DNA of 64,000 nt from Thermobacillus xylanilyticus. GTDB lineage: Bacteria; Bacillota; Bacilli; Paenibacillales; Paenibacillaceae. The position numbers and the translations under genes were made by a program. The notes under the pieces are model-generated. The model did no database searches, was not told the DNA's origin, and was given only the letters and a program-made list of their open reading frames with translations. Positions 24,068 through 33,287 of the stretch are shown piece after piece. How positions within the stretch are numbered: position 1 is the first letter of the stretch; every line of letters starts with the position of its first letter. Where the stretch lies: the NCBI RefSeq assembly GCF_907165215.1, contig NZ_CAJRAY010000019.1:1-64000 (forward strand), in the 5' to 3' direction.

Positions 24068-25114
24068 GTGGACAATCAAGTGCTGACCGAAACCAGCCAG
24101 GCGGATTGGAAAATCCGTGCGGAGACCGCCCAGGAGGAATTGATTTACAACTTCTGGAATCCCGAACTTCAGATCATGAACCAGCTCGCGCCCTGCGGCG
24201 GAAATTGCAATGATCATCTGATTTATTGGTGGCATGCCCATGTCGTCGACGTGCTGGTCGACGGATACGAACGAACCCGCAAGCACAGCTACCTGGACCG
24301 GATCGACCGGGTCGTCGCCGGCGTCCGGCAATTGAACGGCGAGACGCTGCTGCACAATTACTACGACGACATGGAGTGGATGGCGCTCGCGCTGCTGCGC
24401 GTGTACGACGCGACGGGCCGCGAGGATTACAAGGAAGCGGTGCTGGTGCTCTGGGAAAGCATCAAAACGGCATGGAACGGCCATATGGGCGGCGGCATGG
24501 CGTGGAAGAAAGATCAGCTCGATTACAAGAACACCCCGGCCAACGCGCCCGCCAGCATTCTCGCTTCCCGGCTGTACCAGCGGTTCCGGCGCCCCGAAGA
24601 TCTGGAATGGGCCCGGAAAATCTATCAATACAACAAGGACACGCTGGTGGACCCGGACACCGGTTTCGTCTGGGACGGCATCAACCGGCTGGGCGACGGC
24701 AAGATCGACAAAGACTGGGAATACACGTACTGCCAGGGCGTATTTCTCGGAGCCGGCATCGAATTGTACCGCATCACCGGAGACCGGACGTACCTGGACG
24801 ATGCGCTGCGCACGGCGAAAACTTCATTGGAGCGTTTCGTCCTGCCGGACGGCATGCTTCCCGACGAAGGCAAGGACGATTGCGGGCTGTTCAAAGGGAT
24901 CTACATCCGCTATTTGCGGGAGCTGCTCCGCATTCGGCCGGAGCTGTCGGACATCCGCCGGATGATGCTGCACAACGCCGAGACGCTGTGGCGGCAGGGA
25001 CGGGATGAGAAGGGCCTGATCAGCCGGAGCTGGAAGGACCGGCCCGAAAGGGTCGTGCAATTGTGCGCCCAGCTCAGCGGAATCATGCTGATTGAAGCCG
25101 TCGCCTCCCTGTAA
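24068..25114 (+). CDS. Cytoplasmic GH76 family alpha-1,6-mannanase-like enzyme
   Basis: A 348-residue (alpha/alpha)6-barrel glycoside hydrolase of family GH76, whose members cleave internal alpha-1,6-mannosidic bonds. The adjacent catalytic aspartates are Asp100-Asp101 in HNYYDDMEWMA. Other landmarks: IYWWHAHVVD, QLDYKNTPANAPAS, DKDWEYTYCQGVFLGA. No signal peptide, so it should act on imported oligosaccharides. Start GTG 24068 with GAGGGGAG 9 bases upstream. It has its own promoter with a cre and converges on the main mannan operon, which contains two paralogues about half identical by eye. Confidence 0.9.
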   Translation: MDNQVLTETSQADWKIRAETAQEELIYNFWNPELQIMNQLAPCGGNCNDHLIYWWHAHVVDVLVDGYERTRKHSYLDRIDRVVAGVRQLNGETLLHNYYDDMEWMALALLRVYDATGREDYKEAVLVLWESIKTAWNGHMGGGMAWKKDQLDYKNTPANAPASILASRLYQRFRRPEDLEWARKIYQYNKDTLVDPDTGFVWDGINRLGDGKIDKDWEYTYCQGVFLGAGIELYRITGDRTYLDDALRTAKTSLERFVLPDGMLPDEGKDDCGLFKGIYIRYLRELLRIRPELSDIRRMMLHNAETLWRQGRDEKGLISRSWKDRPERVVQLCAQLSGIMLIEAVASL

Positions 25115-25129
25115 CCGCGCAACCATTCA

Positions 25130-25156
25130 GGGGCCGCCCCTCATGGGAACGGCCCC
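25130..25156. terminator. Bidirectional terminator between convergent GH76 genes
   Basis: GGGGCCG (25130-25136) and CGGCCCC (25150-25156) form a stem in the 48-base gap between the two stops; TTCCCTTT follows on the plus strand. Confidence 0.7.
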
Positions 25157-25162
25157 TTCCCT

Positions 25163-26206
25163 TTATGCAATCCGCGTCATCGCCTCGAGCAGCATGACGC
25201 CGCTCAGCTGCGTCGACAGTTCGACCGGATATCCCGCCGGCGCGTCCCAGCGCTCGCCGAACAGCGGCCGGTCTCCATCGAGGCGGCCGCGCCGCCACAG
25301 CGACTCCGCGTTCGTCTCCAGCAGCCCGATCCACGGTGCCGCTTCCCCGGTTGCCGCAGCTTCCGCGGCGAGCAGGGCGAGATACCGGACGAAAATGCCT
25401 TTGAACAACCCGCCGTCGCCGCCGCCTTCCGGGGGCAGCACGCCTTCGGGAGACGCCAGCACCGCTTTCGCCGCCGCGGCGGTCCGCAGCGCCTGATCCC
25501 GGTACGCTTCGACCCCCGTCATGCGATACAGTTCCAGCGCCGCGCCGATGAACACGCCCTGACAGTACGTGAACTTCCAATCCTTGTCGATCGCCCCGTC
25601 GCCGAGGCGGTTCATCCCATCCCACACGAATCCGGACTCGGGATCGACCAGATGGCGGAGCTGCCACTCATGGATGCGCAGCGCCCATTCCAGATCCGAT
25701 TCCCGGCCGAACGCCCGGTACAGCCGCGCCGCCAGAATGGCCGCCGGCGCGTTCGCCGGCGTGTTCTTGTAATCCGGCTGCGATTTCCGCCAGGCGATAC
25801 CGCCGCCGCAATGGTCGTTCCACCCGCCCCGGATGTCCGCCCACAGCTCCAGAACCGCGGCCTTGTACCGTTCGTCGCCGGTTGCCTGATAGGCGCGGAG
25901 CCAGGCGATCGCCATCCATTCCATGTCGTCGTACAGCTCGTTGATCCATGTGCCGCCGTTCCGTTCCAGCAGACCGTCATAGATCTGGCGGAGCCGTTGC
26001 TCATACAGCGGATCGCCGGTGCGTTCGAACGCATCCGTCAAATTCTCGACCGCGTGCGCCATCCACCAGTAGTGGAAAATCGTGTTGCATTTCCCGTCGG
26101 GACAGGGCGTTGCGATATTGTACATCCGGATCGCATCATTCCAGAACATCGCATCGAGCGCCTGCTGCGCCTCGTCCGCCCTGCGCCGGCATTCATCGGC
26201 TTTCAT
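25163..26206 (-). CDS. Cytoplasmic GH76 family alpha-1,6-mannanase-like enzyme
   Basis: A GH76 enzyme of 347 residues with catalytic Asp93-Asp94 in ELYDDMEWMA, and the same landmarks as its neighbours (FHYWWMAHAVE, PDYKNTPANAPAA, DKDWKFTYCQGVFIGA). No signal peptide. Start: ATG 26224 overlaps the preceding stop as ATGA but has no ribosome site; ATG 26206 has GGGAG seven bases before it and is preferred. Last gene of the mannan operon. It probably shortens imported alpha-mannan oligosaccharides together with GH125. Confidence 0.9.
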   Translation of the reverse strand: MKADECRRRADEAQQALDAMFWNDAIRMYNIATPCPDGKCNTIFHYWWMAHAVENLTDAFERTGDPLYEQRLRQIYDGLLERNGGTWINELYDDMEWMAIAWLRAYQATGDERYKAAVLELWADIRGGWNDHCGGGIAWRKSQPDYKNTPANAPAAILAARLYRAFGRESDLEWALRIHEWQLRHLVDPESGFVWDGMNRLGDGAIDKDWKFTYCQGVFIGAALELYRMTGVEAYRDQALRTAAAAKAVLASPEGVLPPEGGGDGGLFKGIFVRYLALLAAEAAATGEAAPWIGLLETNAESLWRRGRLDGDRPLFGERWDAPAGYPVELSTQLSGVMLLEAMTRIA

Positions 26207-26220
26207 CTCATCCGCTCCCG

Positions 26221-27390
26221 TCATCCGATGTCAAGCATCTCAAGTTGTTCCAGCACCGCGAGCATTTCGAGCAGCATCATGCCGCTGAGCTGCGTGCTGA
26301 GCTGCACGACCGCATCCGGCGTCTGCGCCCAGGAGTTGCTGAACAGCGCGGCATCCGGATGTTTGCCGTACACCCACAGACTTTCGCCGTTGGTGAGCAG
26401 CATCCGCACCAGTCCGTCCGCCCGGCCGGGGTCTTCTTTGATCAGCTCGGTCAGGTACCGCACCAGAATGCCCTTGAACAGCGCGCCGTCGCCGTCGCCT
26501 TCGGAGGGCAGCATGCCCGTGGCGGGGCTCGTCATCTGCCGCTCGACATACGCGGCCGTCTTCCACGCTTCATCCAGGTAGCTCCGGTCCCCCGTCGCGC
26601 GGTAGAGCTCGACCGCCGCGCCGATGTAGACCCCCTGGCAATACGTGAACTTCCAATCCTTGTCGATCCGGCCGTCGCCCTGCCGGTTGATGCCGTCCCA
26701 TACGAGGCCCGTCTCGGGGTCGACGAGCGTCTGCCGCTGCCACTCGAAAATGCGCTTCGCCCATTCGAGATATTGCTCGTCGCCGAATCGGTCGTAGAGC
26801 CTCGCGCCGAGGATGACAGCGGGGGCGTTGGCGGGCGTATTTTTGTAGTCGAGCTGCTCCTTCCGCCAGGCGATGCCGCCGCCCATCTCGTCGTTCCATC
26901 CCGTCAGGATGTCTTCCCAGAGGATGAGCGCGGCTTCCTTGTACCGCTCGTCGCCGATCTGGTCATAAGCCCGCAGCCAGGCGAGGGCCATCCATTCCAT
27001 ATCGTCGTAATAGGCGTTGGGAAAAATGGTGTTCCGATCCAGAATCCCCTGGTACATCGCGTCAATCCGCTGCCGGTAGCCGTCGTCCTTCGTTCGGGCG
27101 TAACCGTCAACCAGCGTGTCGAGCGCGTGGGCCTGCCACCAGTAATGGAACGGATCGGTGCACAGCTGCAGCATGCAGGGGGCTGCGTTGTTGTGAAGCC
27201 CCCGCTTCTCGTCCCAGAACTGTTGGAGCAGCTCCTGCTGCGCAAGTTCGGCGCGCGCCGACCAGAGACCGCCGCCGCGTCCGCCCCGCTCGCCGCCGAA
27301 GACCGCCGTGCAGACCCATACGCCTGCGGCAACGAGCAGTCCCGCAACAACCGCCGCAATCGTCAACCATGTCCTCCGTTTCCGTGCCAT
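26221..27390 (-). CDS. Membrane-anchored GH76 family alpha-1,6-mannanase-like enzyme
   Basis: A 389-residue GH76 enzyme with an N-terminal membrane anchor (residues about 9-31, after the positive MARKRR) that lacks a clear cleavage or lipobox motif, followed by a Gly/Arg linker and the catalytic domain with Asp129-Asp130 in AYYDDMEWMA. It is the only one of the three paralogues facing outside, so it is the likely enzyme that attacks the polymer. Start ATG 27390 with AAAGGGTGAG, 8 bases after the permease stop. The frame is open far upstream but that extension overlaps the permease. Confidence 0.9.
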   Translation of the reverse strand: MARKRRTWLTIAAVVAGLLVAAGVWVCTAVFGGERGGRGGGLWSARAELAQQELLQQFWDEKRGLHNNAAPCMLQLCTDPFHYWWQAHALDTLVDGYARTKDDGYRQRIDAMYQGILDRNTIFPNAYYDDMEWMALAWLRAYDQIGDERYKEAALILWEDILTGWNDEMGGGIAWRKEQLDYKNTPANAPAVILGARLYDRFGDEQYLEWAKRIFEWQRQTLVDPETGLVWDGINRQGDGRIDKDWKFTYCQGVYIGAAVELYRATGDRSYLDEAWKTAAYVERQMTSPATGMLPSEGDGDGALFKGILVRYLTELIKEDPGRADGLVRMLLTNGESLWVYGKHPDAALFSNSWAQTPDAVVQLSTQLSGMMLLEMLAVLEQLEMLDIG

Positions 27391-27398
27391 GGCCGCGC

Positions 27399-28292
27399 TC
27401 ACCCTTTGATCCCGCTGAAGGCGATGCCCTGGGTGAAGTAGCGCTGCAGGAAGAGAAACAGGATCAGGATCGGCAGCACGGCGACGAGCGCGCCGGCCAT
27501 CATCGGGCCGTAGTCCGTCTGGTAATTGTACGAGAACGCCTGCAGCCCCATCTGGATCGTATGCTTCGCGGGATCGTTCAGCACGATCATCGGCCACAGG
27601 AACGCATTCCAGCCGGCCTGGAAGGTGAAGATGCCGAGCGTCGCCAGGGCGGGCTTCGTCAGCGGCAGGTAGATCCGCCAGAAGATCCGGAACTCGCCTG
27701 CCCCCTCAATGCGCGCCATCTCCATCAGGTCGCTCGGCAGCGTCAGGAAGAACTGGCGCATGAAGAACACCGCGAACGAGCCGGAAGCGCCGGGGAGAAT
27801 GACGCCCCAGAACGAGTTGATCAGGCCGAACCCGCCGCGCCCGAGGATGTCGTTGCCCCCGAGCAGCGGCAGATGTTTCAGCACGAAGAAGCTCGGGATG
27901 AGCGTCACGACGCCCGGGATCATCATCGCGGCGAGCAGGATGGCGAAGAGCGGCTTGTTCAGCCGGAACCGGAGCTTTGCGAACGCGTACCCGCTGAGCG
28001 AGCCGAAGAACAGGTTTGTCAGCACCCCCATCGTCGCGAGAAAGAACGAGTTCCAGAAATACAATCCGAACGGCACGGTCCGGAAGGCGTTCTGGTAATG
28101 CTCGAAGGTGATATGGGAAGGCAGCCAGCGGATCGGAAGGGAGAAGATTTCCTCATCCGGCTTGATCGACGTCATCAGGCTCCAGAAGAACGGCAGGAAC
28201 ATGAAGACGGACATCGCGATCGCCAGGATATAGAAGACCGCGGCGCGTACGTTTCGCGAAAACGGCGAGCTGCCAATGTCATGGGCGCGCAT
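27399..28292 (-). CDS. Sugar ABC transporter permease (MalG type)
   Basis: About 297 residues with six membrane segments and the EAA loop (MEMARIEGAGEFRIFWRIYLPL, key residues E-A..G). The C-terminus FTQGIAFSGIKG is typical of carbohydrate-importer permeases. Start: ATG 28292 has AGGAGG 9 bases upstream; ATG 28301 abuts that site. It overlaps nothing but starts right at the end of the first permease gene. It partners that permease and the binding protein; the ATPase is absent from the window and is probably a shared MsmX-type protein. Confidence 0.92.
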   Translation of the reverse strand: MRAHDIGSSPFSRNVRAAVFYILAIAMSVFMFLPFFWSLMTSIKPDEEIFSLPIRWLPSHITFEHYQNAFRTVPFGLYFWNSFFLATMGVLTNLFFGSLSGYAFAKLRFRLNKPLFAILLAAMMIPGVVTLIPSFFVLKHLPLLGGNDILGRGGFGLINSFWGVILPGASGSFAVFFMRQFFLTLPSDLMEMARIEGAGEFRIFWRIYLPLTKPALATLGIFTFQAGWNAFLWPMIVLNDPAKHTIQMGLQAFSYNYQTDYGPMMAGALVAVLPILILFLFLQRYFTQGIAFSGIKG

Positions 28293-28305
28293 CAGTCTCA
28301 TCCTC

Positions 28306-29193
28306 CTAGACAAACGTTTCGTCGGATTTCGAGATCCGCATATTCAGAATGGAGAAGATCAGGATGGACAGCGCCAGCACGAAAGCCTGCGCCGAGGCGT
28401 ACCCCATCTGCAGCTGGTTGAACCCTTGCTGGTAGATCAGATAGACGGGCGTCTTCGTCGCATTGGCGGGCCCGCCCTGCGTCAGCACGAACGCCTGGTC
28501 GAAAAGCTGCAGCGCGCCGATGATGGACATCGTGCTCACGAGAAACGTCGTCGGCTTGAGCTGGGGCCAGGTGATGTAGCGGAAGCTTTGGAACCGGTTC
28601 GCCCCTTCCAGCCGCGCGGCTTCGTACATGTATTCGGGAACGCCCTGGAGCCCGGCCAGATAGATGACCATGTTCGCGCCGACGGACTGCCAGAGCGTCA
28701 CCATCACGATCGAGGGCATCGCGGTGTTGGTCTGCGCGAGCCACGCCGGACCGGTGATGCCGAGATAGCCGAGCAGCGCGTTCACCAGGCCGTACTCCGG
28801 ATGGAGCAGCCACAGCCATACCGTCGCCGCCGCGACGGCCGACGTCAGCGTGGGCAGATAGGCGGCCGTCCGGAACAGCTTGACGCCGAGGCCGGCCCGG
28901 TTCAGCAGCAGGGCGATCGCCAGCGAAATCGCAATGTTCAGCGGGATGAAAAGCACGGCGTAATACAGCACGTTCCGGAACGTCCGCCACAGCAGGTCGT
29001 CGTGGATCAACCGCTCGTAGTTGGCGAAGCCGACCCAGTTCATCCGGTTCAGGACGTCGTAATCCGTAAAGCTGAGGTACAGCGCCATGACCACCGGGAT
29101 GACCGTAAAGACGGTGAACAACAGCATCGTCGGCGTGATGAACACGTAGGCCGTCCGCGCTTCATGCCGTCCAAGGGATTTCATGGATGACAC
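28306..29193 (-). CDS. Sugar ABC transporter permease (MalF type)
   Basis: A 295-residue permease with six segments. AYVFITPTMLLFTVFTVIPV opens the first helix; the EAA loop is YMYEAARLEGANRFQSFRYITWP (key E-A-A..G). Start GTG 29193 is supported by GGGAGGGGTT at good spacing; ATG 29184 is the alternative. Middle of the mannan operon, after GH125. Probably imports alpha-mannosides liberated outside. Confidence 0.92.
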   Translation of the reverse strand: MSSMKSLGRHEARTAYVFITPTMLLFTVFTVIPVVMALYLSFTDYDVLNRMNWVGFANYERLIHDDLLWRTFRNVLYYAVLFIPLNIAISLAIALLLNRAGLGVKLFRTAAYLPTLTSAVAAATVWLWLLHPEYGLVNALLGYLGITGPAWLAQTNTAMPSIVMVTLWQSVGANMVIYLAGLQGVPEYMYEAARLEGANRFQSFRYITWPQLKPTTFLVSTMSIIGALQLFDQAFVLTQGGPANATKTPVYLIYQQGFNQLQMGYASAQAFVLALSILIFSILNMRISKSDETFV

Positions 29194-29223
29194 GGTGAAC
29201 CCCTCCCTTGCATCTCCATGCGC

Positions 29224-30516
29224 TCACTTCTCGATGCGGATGCCGCAGATGTCAAGCGCCAGTTCGCAGAACATCATGTTGGCCCAGGAAAACCATTCCC
29301 TCGTAAAACGGGCCGGGTCATTGGCGTCGAAACTTTCGTGCATCATGCCGGCGCCGCCGTCGGTCTCGACCATCAGCCGGAGCTTGCGCTTCTTCTCCTC
29401 CGGATCGCCCGTCGTCAGTCCTTCCATGGCGATCGCGATATGCCAGACGTAGCCGGCCGGCGTGTGGGGACTGCCGATGCCCCGCCCCGCGCTTCCCTCG
29501 TAGTAATAGGGATTGTGCTTGCTCAGGATGAACTTCCGCGTGTTCAGGTAGACGGGATCGTCGGCGCCGGTGTAGCCGAGGTACGGAATGGACAGCAGGC
29601 TCGGCACGTTCGCGTCGTCCATCCATACATACCCGCCCATTCCGTCGCATTCATAAGCGTATATCGGGCCGAACTCCGGATGCTCGCAAACGGCGAACTC
29701 CCGGATGCCGCGGTCGATCTCGGCGGCCAGCGAAGCCGCGCGTTGCACGAGCGCCTCGTCCTTCAGCACGTCCCGGCCGATCTCCTGCAGATAGCGCAGC
29801 ACGACCACCGCGAACATATTGGAAGGAACAAGATAGCCGTAGGTGCAGGCGTCGTCGCTCGGCCGGAAACCGGACCAGGTCATGCCGGTGTAGCGCGTCT
29901 CCGCCCCCCGGCCGTCCCGGATCAGCGTGTCGGTCGGCACGCCATTCAGGCGCTGGAAGCGATAGGAAGAATCGCGTTCATGATGCTGCTCCCGCCGCCA
30001 CACCTCGAGGATCAGATCGACCGCCTGGCGGAACGTCCCGTTGAATTGCGCGGTCAATCCGGCGTTTTTCCACAGCAGCCAGCTGAGCTGGATCGGATAG
30101 CAGAGCGAGTCGATCTCGTATTTCCGCTCCCAGATCCACGGATTCATCTCCGTGATGTCGCTCTGGTGGCCCTGACCGTTCGGGGCGGCGTTGAACGCGT
30201 TCGCGTACGGATCGAGCCGAATGAACCGGAACTGCCTCTCGATCAGCCCGAGAATCATGCCGGCGATCTCCTCGTCTTCCTTCGCCAGCAGGATATAGGG
30301 ACGGACCTGCGCGGCGGAATCGCGCAGCCACATGGCCGGAATGTCCCCTGTGATGATGTACGTGGTGCCGTCGGGCAGTCGTTGGATCGTGCGTTGGAGC
30401 GTATTTTGCATGCAGGTTGCGAAAATGTCGGCCGCTTCGGGCATGTCGGCCAGTCTCCGGCGAACCGTCTCGATCAGCCGAATGACCGATTGCGGCGTTT
30501 TCAACATTTGGGTCAT
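29224..30516 (-). CDS. GH125 exo-alpha-1,6-mannosidase
   Basis: About 430 residues. GH125 enzymes remove single mannose units from the non-reducing end of alpha-1,6-linked chains by inversion. Landmarks: TGDIPAMWLRDSAAQ, ITEMNPWIWERKYEIDSL, the WSGFRPSDDACTYGYLVP block, which should hold the acid Asp, and GMMHESFDANDP, which should hold the base Glu. No signal peptide, so it acts on imported oligomers. Start: ATG 30516 (GGAGG 10 bases upstream) is preferred over GTG 30528, which overlaps that site. Lies between the binding-protein gene and the permeases. Confidence 0.94.
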   Translation of the reverse strand: MTQMLKTPQSVIRLIETVRRRLADMPEAADIFATCMQNTLQRTIQRLPDGTTYIITGDIPAMWLRDSAAQVRPYILLAKEDEEIAGMILGLIERQFRFIRLDPYANAFNAAPNGQGHQSDITEMNPWIWERKYEIDSLCYPIQLSWLLWKNAGLTAQFNGTFRQAVDLILEVWRREQHHERDSSYRFQRLNGVPTDTLIRDGRGAETRYTGMTWSGFRPSDDACTYGYLVPSNMFAVVVLRYLQEIGRDVLKDEALVQRAASLAAEIDRGIREFAVCEHPEFGPIYAYECDGMGGYVWMDDANVPSLLSIPYLGYTGADDPVYLNTRKFILSKHNPYYYEGSAGRGIGSPHTPAGYVWHIAIAMEGLTTGDPEEKKRKLRLMVETDGGAGMMHESFDANDPARFTREWFSWANMMFCELALDICGIRIEK

Positions 30517-30543
30517 GATGTCTGGCACCTCCGGGTTGGGATG

Positions 30544-30568
30544 AAAAAGGGGAGGGCAAGCCTCCCCT
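30544..30568 (-). terminator. Intra-operon hairpin after the sugar-binding-protein gene
   Basis: On the minus strand AGGGGAGG (30568-30561) and CCTCCCCT (30555-30548) form a perfect stem followed by TTTT. It sits between the binding-protein stop and GH125, and would end part of the transcripts there, giving more binding protein than enzyme. Confidence 0.65.
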
Positions 30569-30576
30569 CATGTCCG

Positions 30577-31914
30577 TTACTTGACGTCGGCGTTCTCTCT
30601 GAGCAGCCGGTCGCCTTGTTCCTGCGCCTTGCCGAGCGCTTCTTCCGCGCTGAGATCGCCATTCATGAACAGCTGCAGATTCGGGATGAGTCCGTCGACT
30701 TCCATCACGGAATATCCGGGATGCTGCGGACGGATCTTCGCGAATTCCAGCGTTTCAAGGAACGGCTTCCAGAACGGATCGTCCGCGAAGAACGGATCTT
30801 CGAGCGCCGGCTTGAAACCGGGGATGTTGAGGCTGGTCTTCGCCCACAGCAGCGCGTTGTCCTTGTTCGCCAGCCACCACTTGATGAACTCCCAGGCTTC
30901 TTCCTTGTGCTTCGAGCCTTCCGGAATGACAAGGCCGAATCCGCCCATCACGCTGCCGCGGTCGCCGTTCGGTCCGGCCGGCGGCGGCACGATGCCGAAG
31001 TCCAGCTCGTTGCCGTATTTCTTGTAAGTGCTGAGCATCCACGGGCCCGTGTAGTGCATCGCCATCTTGCCGGTGACGAACACGTCCTGTCCTTCGCCCA
31101 GCCCCTGCTCGAAACCGATCTTGTACACCTTGTCTTCGTTGAGCAGCTGGTCCCAGAACCGGAGGACGGAAAGTCCCTGCTCATTGTTGAAGTTGGTCTT
31201 GCCGTCTTCCGTGATCATCGTGCCGCCGGCCTGCTGGAGATACATGTTGAACAGCCCGACGTCCGACAGCGAGAATCCGGATACTTCCAGCTTGTTGCCG
31301 TTCCATTTCGTCAGTTTGCGGGCCGCTTCCCGGAGTTCATCCCAGGTTGCGGGCGGCTCCACGCCCGCTTCTTCGAGCAGCTTCTTGTTGTAGAACAGCG
31401 CGCGCGCATCCACCGTCAAGGGCAGACCGTACAGCTTCCCGTCGTATGAAAGCTCTTTCAAAGCTTCGCCGTAAAAATCGTCCCGCGATATGCCGTCCCG
31501 GTCCATGTACTCGTCGATCGGGTGCAGCACGTTCTTCGGCGCATAGAGCGACGTTCTCCACCGGTCCCAGAACAGGATGTCCGGCGATCCGCCCGAAGTG
31601 GCGGCGGTCAGGAACTTGGTGATCATATCCTGCTGCAGCACGTACTTCACGCGGATCCGGTCCTGGGACTTGTTGAAGGCGTCCACCATCGTCTCGAACT
31701 GCTTCTGGCCTTCGCCGCCCCAGTCACCCCAGAAGGTGAGCTCCACCGGTTTGCCGCCCGAAGCCGAAGACTTCCCGTCGTTCGACCCGCCCGATGAACC
31801 TCCGCCCTGGCCGTTCCCGCCGGAACCGGCGCCGTCGTTCTTGCCGCAGGCGGCCAACAGCGTCAGCGCCGCAATCAGAACCATCGTGAGTAAAACGCTG
31901 CCCAGTCGTTTCAT
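30577..31914 (-). CDS. Sugar-binding lipoprotein of ABC importer
   Basis: A 445-residue family-1 extracellular solute-binding lipoprotein. Lipobox LAAC (Cys about 23), then a Gly/Ser/Asn linker of about 40 residues, then the binding fold starting VELTFWGDWGGEG. DILFWDRWRTSLYAPKNVL and YGLPLTVDARALFYNK are typical of this class. Start ATG 31914 (MKRLGS); upstream GTG/ATG codons to 31929 are possible and the ribosome site is weak. First gene of the mannan operon, under a promoter with a cre. It should bind alpha-mannan oligosaccharides, inferred from its neighbours. Confidence 0.92.
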   Translation of the reverse strand: MKRLGSVLLTMVLIAALTLLAACGKNDGAGSGGNGQGGGSSGGSNDGKSSASGGKPVELTFWGDWGGEGQKQFETMVDAFNKSQDRIRVKYVLQQDMITKFLTAATSGGSPDILFWDRWRTSLYAPKNVLHPIDEYMDRDGISRDDFYGEALKELSYDGKLYGLPLTVDARALFYNKKLLEEAGVEPPATWDELREAARKLTKWNGNKLEVSGFSLSDVGLFNMYLQQAGGTMITEDGKTNFNNEQGLSVLRFWDQLLNEDKVYKIGFEQGLGEGQDVFVTGKMAMHYTGPWMLSTYKKYGNELDFGIVPPPAGPNGDRGSVMGGFGLVIPEGSKHKEEAWEFIKWWLANKDNALLWAKTSLNIPGFKPALEDPFFADDPFWKPFLETLEFAKIRPQHPGYSVMEVDGLIPNLQLFMNGDLSAEEALGKAQEQGDRLLRENADVK

Positions 31915-31937
31915 GGTCACAACCCCCACAACCAGAA

Positions 31938-31987
31938 TGATAAGCGCTTACAGTTATTATATTAAAGACGCAATAATGATATGTCAA
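31938..31987 (-). promoter_or_regulatory. Mannan operon promoter with cre and candidate operator
   Basis: On the minus strand TTGACA (31987-31982), 17 bases, TAATAT, then TGTAAGCGCTTATCA (31952-31938), a catabolite-response element with a perfect TAAGCGCTTA core. ATTGACATATCA overlaps the -35 as at the promoter of the GH76 gene at 24068, so both units look co-regulated. Confidence 0.75.
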
Positions 31988-32042
31988 TATATTTGTTTGT
32001 CGAATTTGGTATATTATTTTCGAGGGCGGAAAGAGGTGCAAA

Positions 32043-32067
32043 AAGCCCGGAATCGACTTCCGGGCTT
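32043..32067 (-). terminator. Terminator of the GntR/LacI-type regulator gene
   Basis: AAGCCCGGAA and TTCCGGGCTT form a perfect 10-bp stem with a 5-base loop; on the minus strand it is followed by TTTGC after the closing TT, a short T-run. Confidence 0.8.
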
Positions 32068-32102
32068 GCCTTTTCGGTTTGGGCGGCTGACTTTTGGGGA
32101 AC

Positions 32103-33260
32103 TCAGCGTGTCGACGAACCTTCAATGATCCGGTACGGGATTATGTTGTGCATCTGGACTTCTTCCCCGTCCCACAGCTTCTCCAGCAGATCCACGGCTT
32201 TGCGGCCCATCGCAAATTCGTCCTGCCGCACATGCGTGAACCGGTGGTTGCCGAACGGCTCGTCCGGGGAATCGAAGCAGACGATCTGACAGTCTTCGGG
32301 AATCCGCTTGCCGAGACTGATCAGCGCCTGGTGCACGATGAGCGCGAGGTTGTACTCCGCGACGACGAATGCCGTCAGATGCGGATTCCCTTCGACAAAT
32401 CGCCTCACCGTCTCGATGTCGACGCTGATGTTGCGGCTCTCGAAGGAGCGCGGCAGCGAACTGTACAGATTCGTCATCATGTGGCCCGGCGGAAGGCTCA
32501 ACCCGCGCTTCGCGAACGCCATCGTGAAGCCGATGATCCGGTCCTCGATCGTCGACGTGTTGTCCGCCGGCGCGGATATGAAGCCGATCTGCGTATGCCC
32601 GCGCTGGATCAGGCGGTCGGTCAGCTCGAACGCGGCCTGCCGGTTGTCCGTGTAGACCGCGGCGGTGGCGATCCCTTTCAGATAGCGGTCGATCAGCACG
32701 ACCGGGAATTTGTCCAGCACCAGCCGGACGAGCTCGGGGTTGTAATGTTCGCCATGCACCGGGAAAATGACGATGCCGTCAACGCCGAGATGCATGAAGG
32801 AACGGATCGCTTCCTCTTCCTCTTCGCGGTTGTCGTAGGTCAGCTTGATGAACATGCGGGCGCCGATCTGCGAGCACCGCTCCTCGACGCCATGAATGAG
32901 CCGGAGGCCGTAGGAATCGGCGAAGTCCGGCAGGATGAAGGCGATCGTCTTCATCGGCGACGCGGACCGGGCCGGCGCGTTCTTGGCACCGTCTTCTTCC
33001 TGGTCCCCGTTCGGATCCAGCGGCTTCAGACTGTCCAGGTCCGGCAGGTTTTGCGAGACGAACGAGCCTTTGCCCTGCACCCGTTCGATCACCTTCTGGA
33101 GCGCCAGCAGCTCCAGCGCCTTCTTCGATGTAATGCGGCTGACGTTGAAGTGATCGGCCAGTTCTTTCTCCGACGGCACCCGATCCCCGCTCGTCAGTTC
33201 GCCGTTTTTGATTTTTTCTAATAAATGGTTGTATATTCGCTCGTACAGCGGGACGTTCAT
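32103..33260 (-). CDS. GntR-HTH / LacI-sensor transcriptional regulator (AraR type)
   Basis: About 385 residues. Residues 1-75 are a GntR winged helix (PLYERIYNHLLEKIKNGEL, then VPSEKELADHFNVSRITSKKALELL by position 22-46). A charged linker leads to a LacI-type sugar-sensor domain (TIAFILPDFADSYG, LGVDGIVIFPVHGE, PVVLIDRYLKG, RGHTQIGFISAP). Domain order is that of the arabinose repressor AraR. Start: ATG 33260 has AAGGA 11 bases upstream; ATG 33269 and 33272 lie too close to it. It is encoded upstream of the mannan operon, facing the same way, and is the obvious candidate for sensing mannose oligomers. Confidence 0.92.
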   Translation of the reverse strand: MNVPLYERIYNHLLEKIKNGELTSGDRVPSEKELADHFNVSRITSKKALELLALQKVIERVQGKGSFVSQNLPDLDSLKPLDPNGDQEEDGAKNAPARSASPMKTIAFILPDFADSYGLRLIHGVEERCSQIGARMFIKLTYDNREEEEEAIRSFMHLGVDGIVIFPVHGEHYNPELVRLVLDKFPVVLIDRYLKGIATAAVYTDNRQAAFELTDRLIQRGHTQIGFISAPADNTSTIEDRIIGFTMAFAKRGLSLPPGHMMTNLYSSLPRSFESRNISVDIETVRRFVEGNPHLTAFVVAEYNLALIVHQALISLGKRIPEDCQIVCFDSPDEPFGNHRFTHVRQDEFAMGRKAVDLLEKLWDGEEVQMHNIIPYRIIEGSSTR

Positions 33261-33287
33261 CTTGTGCATCATCCTTATCACCATATC

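Noticed and set aside
29218-31449. 743-codon plus-strand frame
   Set aside because: Antisense to GH125 and the binding-protein gene, both of which have unmistakable family motifs.
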